NCBI GenBank assembly: GCA_002733915.1
Contig: NVXN01000001.1
Span: 504,513-515,841, forward strand
Direction of reading: 5' to 3'
Source of the DNA: Aequorivita sp.
GTDB taxonomy: Bacteria; Bacteroidota; Bacteroidia; Flavobacteriales; Flavobacteriaceae
Length of the DNA stretch: 11,329 nucleotides
Of this stretch, positions 6,750 to 11,329 are shown piece by piece. The notes below the pieces were generated by a model. That model did no database searches, was not told the origin of the DNA, and worked only from the letters and a program-made list of their open reading frames with translations. Within the stretch, counting starts at the first letter, position 1; each line of letters starts with the position of its first letter. The translations under genes were made by a program, and so were the position numbers.

Positions 6750-7568
6750 ATGAGTACTTTAAAATACATTGAAGAAGCGGCGGCCTATCTTCAACAAAGA
6801 GGGTTTGACAAACCCGAAATAGGGATTATTCTCGGGACCGGCCTCGGGAAAATAATTGAAAAGGTGAACGTTGAGGCAGAAGTAAGCTACAACCACATTC
6901 CAAATTTCCCTACGGCCACCGTTGAATTTCACAAAGGAAAATTGATTTACGGCACGTTGGAAGGGAAAAAAGCAGTGCTTATGCAGGGCCGCTTTCACGT
7001 CTATGAGGGCTATTCACTTACCGATGTTACCTTCCCCGTGCGTGTGATGCACCTTTTGGGAATCAAGCAATTGCTGGTAAGCAACGCTTCGGGAGCTATA
7101 AATAGCAATTTCAAAAAAGGTGAAATCATGCTAATTGACGACCACATAAACCTTCAGGGAGATTCGCCCCTTGCCTTTCGCGGAGTAGAAAAAATCGGGG
7201 AACGTTTTGTAGATATGAGCGCGCCTTACAATGCTGAAATGAATCAGAAAATGGAGCAGATTGCTTCAGAAAAAAATATAAAACTGCACAAAGGTGTGTA
7301 CGTCAGCGTGGTTGGGCCACAATTGGAAACCCGTGCTGAATATCGTTATTTAAAAATAATAGGTGCCGATGCAGTGGGAATGAGTACAGTGCCAGAGGTT
7401 ATCGTCGCCAATCATTTGGGATTGCCCGTTTCGGCTGTTTCAATCCTAACTGATGAATGTGATCCAGACAACCTAAAACCTGTGAATATTGAAGAAATAA
7501 TCGCAATGGCCGCAAAAGCAGAACCTTATATGATTACGCTATTTACAGAATTAATCAAACAACTTTAG
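6750..7568 (+). CDS. Purine nucleoside phosphorylase, trimeric PNP/MTAP family
   Basis: Phosphorolyses purine nucleosides to free base plus ribose 1-phosphate; cytosolic. It is 272 residues, the normal size for the trimeric family. Phosphate and sugar site motifs: ILGTGLG at 27-33 (usually GSGLG), GRFHVYEGY at 80-88 with Arg81 and His83, VSNASGAIN at 110-118; base site: GPQLETRAEYR with Glu193, MSTVPEVIVAN at 211-221, and ILTDECD at 232-238. Asp235 falls where human PNP has Asn243; Asn there favours 6-oxopurines, whereas Asp, as in methylthioadenosine phosphorylase, favours 6-aminopurines. An adenosine-type substrate fits the ArsS product, which is an adenine nucleoside. It lies 3 bases after the DUF2064 gene and 9 bases before arsM. 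It may also serve ordinary purine salvage; the cluster role is inferred. Confidence 0.93.
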   Translation: MSTLKYIEEAAAYLQQRGFDKPEIGIILGTGLGKIIEKVNVEAEVSYNHIPNFPTATVEFHKGKLIYGTLEGKKAVLMQGRFHVYEGYSLTDVTFPVRVMHLLGIKQLLVSNASGAINSNFKKGEIMLIDDHINLQGDSPLAFRGVEKIGERFVDMSAPYNAEMNQKMEQIASEKNIKLHKGVYVSVVGPQLETRAEYRYLKIIGADAVGMSTVPEVIVANHLGLPVSAVSILTDECDPDNLKPVNIEEIIAMAAKAEPYMITLFTELIKQL

Positions 7569-7577
7569 AATTATACC

Positions 7578-8546
7578 ATGAGCTATCTAGATATCACAAA
7601 CGACGTATACAAACAAGCGGCACTCACCCCAGATGTGGGGCTATGCTGCACCACAAACCCCATTTGGGAACTTCCCGGACTAAAGATTCCTAAGATTATG
7701 CAGGAAATGAATTACGGCTGTGGAAGCACCGTAAATGCGCGAGACCTTACCAACAATCCAAAAATTCTTTATGTAGGCGTAGGAGGCGGAATGGAACTGC
7801 TTCAGTTTTCATATTTCAATAGAACTGAAAATGGCGTTATTGGGGTTGATACGGTAGATGAAATGCTTGAAGCTTCCCGAAACAACTTTGCGGAAGCTGA
7901 AAGATTAAACCCCTGGTTTAAAAGTGAGTTTGTAGATTTAAAAAAAGGCGATGCCCTAAACCTTCCTGTAGAAGATAATAGTATTGATGTTGCGGCACAA
8001 AACTGTCTTTTCAATATTTTTAAGGCTGAAGATCTTAAAACAGCTATTAAAGAAATGTACCGTGTTTTAAAACCTCACGGACGTTTAGTTATGAGCGACC
8101 CGATTTGCGAACAGCAAATGAATCAAACCCTTCGCGAAGATTCGCGCCTTCGCGCACTTTGTTTAAGCGGAAGCCTTCCAATTGCTGAATACGTGAAAGC
8201 GTTGACCGATGTAGGTTTCGGCACTATTGAAATTCGCGCTAGAAAACCATACCGAATTCTTGATCCAAAAAACTACCCAACGGACGAATTAATCTATATC
8301 GAATCAATTGAGGTTGCTGCAATAAAAGACCCAATGCCCGAAGACGGACCGTGTATTTTTACGGGAAAAGCCGCTATTTATTACGGAAGCGAAGCTTATT
8401 TTGATGATAAAAAAAGACACATCCTTTTAAAAAACCAACCCTTAGCAATTTGTGATAAAACCGCGGGAGCTATAGCAAACTTAAATCGTGATGACATTTT
8501 TATTAGCGAATCTACATTTCATTATGACGGGGGAGGCTGTTGTTAA
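7578..8546 (+). CDS. arsM: Arsenosugar biosynthesis arsenite methyltransferase ArsM
   Basis: SAM-dependent As(III) methyltransferase, which turns arsenite into mono- and dimethyl arsenic, the substrate of ArsS. It has 322 residues. The Rossmann SAM site is ILYVGVGGGMELLQF at 63-77, GVDTVDEML at 89-97 (acidic Asp91), and KKGDALNLPVEDNSIDV at 122-138. The As(III)-binding cysteines I infer by motif: Cys48 in NYGCGS, Cys143 in QNCLFN and Cys195 in RALCLSGSLP, which match the three conserved Cys of known ArsM enzymes. Two further Cys pairs stand out, Cys23-Cys24 in GLCCTT near the N-terminus and Cys321-Cys322 as the last two residues after three Gly. A C-terminal domain of about 100 residues follows the methyltransferase core (from about residue 225). 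It is the last member of the tightly spaced block. Confidence 0.94.
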   Translation: MSYLDITNDVYKQAALTPDVGLCCTTNPIWELPGLKIPKIMQEMNYGCGSTVNARDLTNNPKILYVGVGGGMELLQFSYFNRTENGVIGVDTVDEMLEASRNNFAEAERLNPWFKSEFVDLKKGDALNLPVEDNSIDVAAQNCLFNIFKAEDLKTAIKEMYRVLKPHGRLVMSDPICEQQMNQTLREDSRLRALCLSGSLPIAEYVKALTDVGFGTIEIRARKPYRILDPKNYPTDELIYIESIEVAAIKDPMPEDGPCIFTGKAAIYYGSEAYFDDKKRHILLKNQPLAICDKTAGAIANLNRDDIFISESTFHYDGGGCC

Positions 8547-8599
8547 AGTGTTGTAATAGTCACAGGCGTTTTCCGTCTAAAGACAGATAAAACTTTGCA

Positions 8600-9496
8600 G
8601 TGGAAAAATACTTTGAAATCTTTAAAAACTCCTACCAGGGTTACTTTAACTATCTGTGGAATGAAATTACACACTTCCATTGGGAAAACTATTTCTACGG
8701 ATTGATCGTTGTTTCTTTGGTGGTCTGGGTTTTGGAACTTTTATTTCCCTGGCGGAAAAACCAAAAAATTTTCCGAAAAGATTTTTGGCTGGACACTTTT
8801 TATATGTTTTTCAATTTTTTTCTACTGAATTTAATCGTGCTCATTTTCCTCTCAAACGCCACGGCTGAAGTGTTCAACGATCTTTTGGGAATGGTTGGAT
8901 TGGAACTCTTGGATTTCCAACTTCTCGATTTGGATGCCCTTCCTTTCGGGTTGGGACTTTTGATATTCTTTCTCGTTACCGATTTTGTGCAATGGAACAC
9001 GCATCGCCTACTGCACTACTCCCCTTTTCTTTGGAATTTTCACAAATTGCACCATTCGGTAAAAGAGATGGGGTTTGCGGCACATCTGCGTTACCATTGG
9101 ATGGAACCTGTGGTTTACAAATCCTTGCTATATATTCCGCTTGCCATCATTGGTGGTTTTGATGTGGAATCGGTTGCAATTGTGCATTTCTCTGCGCTCG
9201 CCATCGGTCATTTAAATCACGCCAATCTGGGATGGGACTATGGTTTTTTGAAATACGTTTTCAACAATCCAAAAATGCACATTTGGCATCACGCTAAAGT
9301 TTTACCAAAACACGCCCAATATGGTGTTAATTTCGGGATCAGTTTGAGTATTTGGGATTATCTTTTCAAAACAAATCATATTCCGTACAATGGAAGGGAT
9401 ATAGAGTTAGGCTTTGATGGGGACGAAAAATTTCCTTCAAGCTTTATTTCCCAAGAATTGTATCCCATCAAAACCAGACAGCGAAATAATTCGTAA
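8600..9496 (+). CDS. Sterol desaturase / fatty acid hydroxylase superfamily membrane protein
   Basis: Integral membrane di-iron oxygenase of 298 residues (PF04116 type) that inserts oxygen into, or desaturates, a lipid-like substrate. The His clusters that bind the two irons are all present: HRLLH at 135-139, HKLHH at 148-152, RYHWME around His166, GHLNH near 203-207 and HIWHH at 227-231, followed by HAQYGVNFG at 238-246. Four or so hydrophobic stretches lie at about residues 32-50, 64-86, 114-130 and 172-200. The start is GTG at 8600: the next in-frame ATG is at residue 69, which would remove the first membrane segment. It begins 53 bases after arsM, wider than the gaps upstream. The family includes alkylglycerol monooxygenase-like and sterol or fatty acid hydroxylases; the substrate cannot be told from sequence. 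Confidence 0.87.
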   Translation: MEKYFEIFKNSYQGYFNYLWNEITHFHWENYFYGLIVVSLVVWVLELLFPWRKNQKIFRKDFWLDTFYMFFNFFLLNLIVLIFLSNATAEVFNDLLGMVGLELLDFQLLDLDALPFGLGLLIFFLVTDFVQWNTHRLLHYSPFLWNFHKLHHSVKEMGFAAHLRYHWMEPVVYKSLLYIPLAIIGGFDVESVAIVHFSALAIGHLNHANLGWDYGFLKYVFNNPKMHIWHHAKVLPKHAQYGVNFGISLSIWDYLFKTNHIPYNGRDIELGFDGDEKFPSSFISQELYPIKTRQRNNS

Positions 9497-9524
9497 TTAT
9501 TTCAAAACCAAAATTTATTCAAAA

Positions 9525-10328
9525 ATGAAAACCATATTTAACCTTGCAACCATACTTTTTGTGGCATTTTCACTACAAAGCTGCAATCTACTTTCCGCCG
9601 CAGGCGTTAGCAGTCAAGGTCAACCCACCAAAGAAGTTCAGTCCGAACTCACCTCAACTACCGCAAATTCTGCAGTAAATGTAAATCATTCACAATGGAA
9701 CAAATTGCTGAAAAAATATGTAGACAGTGAAGGTATGGTAGATTATAAAGGGTTCAAAAAAGACGAAGCCAAACTGGATGAATATTTAAATATGCTTTCA
9801 GAAAAAAATCCAACGGATAACTGGAGTGTGCAGGAATTGTTGGCTTATTACATCAATCTTTACAATGCCGCAACCGTAAAATTGATCGTGGAAAATTATC
9901 CTGTAAAAAGTATAAAAGATATTGATGGTGCCTGGACTAAAGGCCGTGTGGCTGTTGGTGATAAAATGCTATCCCTCGGCGGAATTGAAAACGGAATTCT
10001 TCGAAAAATGAACGAGCCACGTATCCATTTCGCCATAAACTGTGCTTCTATTTCCTGTCCCAAGTTAATAGACGAAGCATATACTGCAGCAAAAATCAAC
10101 GAGCAACTGGATCGCGCCACTACAGAATTCATAAATAGTGATAAAAATGATATTTCAGCCAGCAACCCAAAGGTTTCCTCTATATTCGATTGGTACGCTA
10201 AAGATTACAAGGTTAACGGCAAACAAAATGTTATTGGTTTCATAAATAAATATTCAAATACTAAGATAAATTCCGGCGCAACCTTAAGTTACAAAGATTA
10301 TAACTGGAATTTGAATGAACAGAAATAA
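9525..10328 (+). CDS. DUF547 domain lipoprotein
   Basis: Predicted lipoprotein of 267 residues whose main domain is DUF547 (PF04784), a family without settled activity. Signal: Met-Lys-Thr-Ile-Phe, hydrophobic core ATILFVAFSL, lipobox LQSC with Cys20 as the acylated residue, followed by a Ser/Thr/Gln-rich linker to about residue 52, as usual for Bacteroidota envelope lipoproteins. The frame could open at 9414, but that would overlap the upstream gene and hide the lipobox, so 9525 is preferred. Domain motifs: HSQWNKLLKKYVD at 55-67, LLAYYINLYNAATVK at 105-119, RIHFAINCASISCPKL at 166-181 with Cys173 and Cys178, and FDWYAKDY at 221-228. It begins 28 bases after the hydroxylase-family stop, so cotranscription is likely. 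I do not claim a function. Confidence 0.9.
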   Translation: MKTIFNLATILFVAFSLQSCNLLSAAGVSSQGQPTKEVQSELTSTTANSAVNVNHSQWNKLLKKYVDSEGMVDYKGFKKDEAKLDEYLNMLSEKNPTDNWSVQELLAYYINLYNAATVKLIVENYPVKSIKDIDGAWTKGRVAVGDKMLSLGGIENGILRKMNEPRIHFAINCASISCPKLIDEAYTAAKINEQLDRATTEFINSDKNDISASNPKVSSIFDWYAKDYKVNGKQNVIGFINKYSNTKINSGATLSYKDYNWNLNEQK

Positions 10329-10388
10329 ATATTGGTTCAAATTACTCCAATCCTATTATTTTACATCATGCAACCAAAAAAACCTTAA

Positions 10389-11156
10389 ATGCTCTCCATC
10401 ATTATTCCGGTTTTAAATGAAGCCGCAACCATTGCAGAGTTATTGAATTACCTTTCGAAGAATCTTTCGGGAGAAAATGAAACTGAACTGATTTTAGTGG
10501 ATGGTGAAAGTGATGATGACACAGTTAAAATTGTAAATTCCATGTATGGTCGAACGCAGTCGAGACCTTTTAATTTGCAGATTATCAATTCAGAAAAAGG
10601 TCGTGCAAAGCAAATGAACAAAGGCGCGCATGTAGCGTCTGGCGAAATACTTTACTTTCTGCACGCAGATTCTTTTCCGCCGAAAAATTTCGATAAACAC
10701 ATTCTTTCCGAAGTTAAAAAAGGAAATCCTGCGGGCTGTTTCCGAATGAAATTTGATAGCAACCATTGGTGGCTGCAACTTGCCGGATGGCTTACGCAAT
10801 TCCAGTGGCGTGCATGTCGTGGTGGCGATCAAAGTCAATTTATAACTAAAAAACTTTTTGATGAAATTGGTGGTTTTGATGAAAGCTACACTATTTACGA
10901 AGACAATATTTTAATCACCGAGCTATACAAAAGAAAGAAGTTTGTAGTAATACAAAAATGTATTACCACTTCTGCACGCCTTTATAGACAAAAAGGTATT
11001 TGGAAATTACAATACCATTTTTGGGCAATTTATGTGAAACATTGGTTTGGAGCGGATGCCGACGAATTATACAAATATTATTTGAACTATATAAACCAAA
11101 GGCATTCCGCAAAAAATTCCGATCAAAATATTTCCAAACAAATTGCTGAGAATTAA
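10389..11156 (+). CDS. TIGR04283-type arsenosugar biosynthesis glycosyltransferase (GT2)
   Basis: Family 2 glycosyltransferase of 255 residues, matching the TIGR04283 arsenosugar group. The nucleotide-sugar half has LSIIIPVLNEA at 2-12, ELILVDGESDDDT at 33-45 and GRAKQMNKGA at 71-80; LHADSFPP at 91-98 occupies the DxD place (His-Ala-Asp). Acceptor-side motifs are RACRGGDQSQF at 141-151, GGFDES at 161-166 and YED at 170-172. No strong membrane helix is visible, though an amphipathic tail at about 205-240 is aromatic-rich. It probably transfers the activated arsenical ribose to glycerol or a glycerolipid; that is inference. An in-frame ATG at 10368 is cut off by TAA at 10386-10388, which abuts this start codon. 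It begins 60 bases after the DUF547 gene and is the last cluster member. Confidence 0.9.
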   Translation: MLSIIIPVLNEAATIAELLNYLSKNLSGENETELILVDGESDDDTVKIVNSMYGRTQSRPFNLQIINSEKGRAKQMNKGAHVASGEILYFLHADSFPPKNFDKHILSEVKKGNPAGCFRMKFDSNHWWLQLAGWLTQFQWRACRGGDQSQFITKKLFDEIGGFDESYTIYEDNILITELYKRKKFVVIQKCITTSARLYRQKGIWKLQYHFWAIYVKHWFGADADELYKYYLNYINQRHSAKNSDQNISKQIAEN

Positions 11157-11217
11157 ACAGATTTAAAATCTTTCGCTTTTCAAATTTTCTTCTTTTTAAA
11201 TTTTTTAGGATATTGTA

Positions 11218-11329
11218 ATGAAAACTACTAAAAACAACGCTATGAATATCTTTGAAGCTATTAGAAAAGACCACGACAAACAACGCGAACTTTGTCGTTT
11301 GGTAACCTCCACATCGGGTGATTCAAAAG
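11218..11329 (+). CDS. Hemerythrin-like HHE domain protein (5' part, 3' truncated by window)
   Basis: The first 37 residues of an ORF that is open at the right edge. After a short lead (start at 11218), it reads MNIFEAIRKDHDKQRELCRLV, where IFEAIRKDHD carries the first His of the HHE di-iron or metal-binding four-helix fold, as is common for hemerythrin-domain proteins of Bacteroidota. Two starts are possible: ATG at 11218, preceded by AGGA at 11207-11210, and ATG at 11242, which begins right at the domain. I prefer 11218 for the ribosome-binding-site-like bases, but 11242 is close. The role (O2, NO or iron sensing or iron storage) cannot be judged from this fragment. It sits 61 bases after the glycosyltransferase. 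Confidence 0.75.
   Translation, partial: MKTTKNNAMNIFEAIRKDHDKQRELCRLVTSTSGDSK

Larger units (their letters stand above)
3866..8546 (+). other. Predicted arsenosugar core operon
   Basis: Seven same-strand genes with gaps of 12, 36, 29, 23, 3 and 9 bases and no terminator-like hairpin with a U-tract between them. They comprise the AhpD-like protein, small membrane protein, arsS, rhodanese, DUF2064 enzyme, phosphorylase and arsM. Transcription may continue through the three genes to 11156 (gaps 53, 28 and 60). No arsR regulator or arsenite efflux gene is inside the window. Confidence 0.75.

Noticed and set aside
8590..8597. AAACTTTG resembling a -7 box before the hydroxylase-family gene
   Set aside because: Wrong first base, only two bases from the start codon, and no TTG at a suitable distance upstream.
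9414..9524. Upstream extension of the DUF547 frame
   Set aside because: It overlaps the hydroxylase-family gene and would bury the lipobox; the ATG at 9525 gives a standard lipoprotein signal.
10332..10352. ATTGG...CCAAT short inverted repeat between the DUF547 and GT2 genes
   Set aside because: Five-base arms with an 11-base loop and no T-run; expected by chance in this composition.
11159..11171. AGATTT-A-AAATCT palindrome after the GT2 gene
   Set aside because: Very AT-rich with a one-base centre and no adjacent U-tract; not a credible terminator.

Overview
The window comes from a low-GC, AT-rich chromosome of a Bacteroidota bacterium, most likely of the Flavobacteriaceae. The supporting signs are a PpiD-type periplasmic foldase, the branch of tryptophan 2,3-dioxygenase seen here, a SurA/DUF481/DUF547 style of envelope proteins, almost no Shine-Dalgarno sequences, a candidate promoter close to the Bacteroidota TTG / TAnnTTTG pattern, and an arsenosugar gene set known from marine flavobacteria. 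All genes are on the + strand and packing is dense; no gap exceeds 140 bases. I see no RNA genes, mobile elements or CRISPR.

Left part (1-3755): the 3' end of a PpiD-like peptidylprolyl isomerase gene closes with a strong hairpin terminator at 1551-1590. It is followed by a tryptophan 2,3-dioxygenase gene with a DUF488 (YeaO-like) gene 21 bases downstream, then a predicted outer-membrane barrel protein of the DUF481 type.

Central and right part (3866-11156): a ten-gene run that I read as an arsenosugar biosynthesis cluster. The order is an AhpD/carboxymuconolactone-decarboxylase-like protein, a 56-residue membrane protein, radical SAM ArsS, an exported rhodanese, a DUF2064 sugar-nucleotide-fold enzyme (TIGR04282 type), a purine nucleoside phosphorylase, the methyltransferase ArsM, a fatty-acid-hydroxylase/sterol-desaturase family membrane enzyme, a DUF547 lipoprotein and a GT2 glycosyltransferase (TIGR04283 type). 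The first seven genes are spaced 3 to 36 bases apart, so they are probably one transcript. ArsM would methylate arsenite to dimethylarsenic, and ArsS would attach the 5'-deoxyadenosyl group of SAM to it. My inference is that the phosphorylase then removes adenine to leave an arsenical ribose 1-phosphate, the DUF2064 enzyme activates it with a nucleotide, and the GT2 enzyme transfers it to a glycerol-type acceptor. The membrane and envelope members hint at a lipid or envelope destination, but that is speculative.

Right edge (11218 to the end): the 5' end of a hemerythrin-like (HHE domain) gene, cut by the window.
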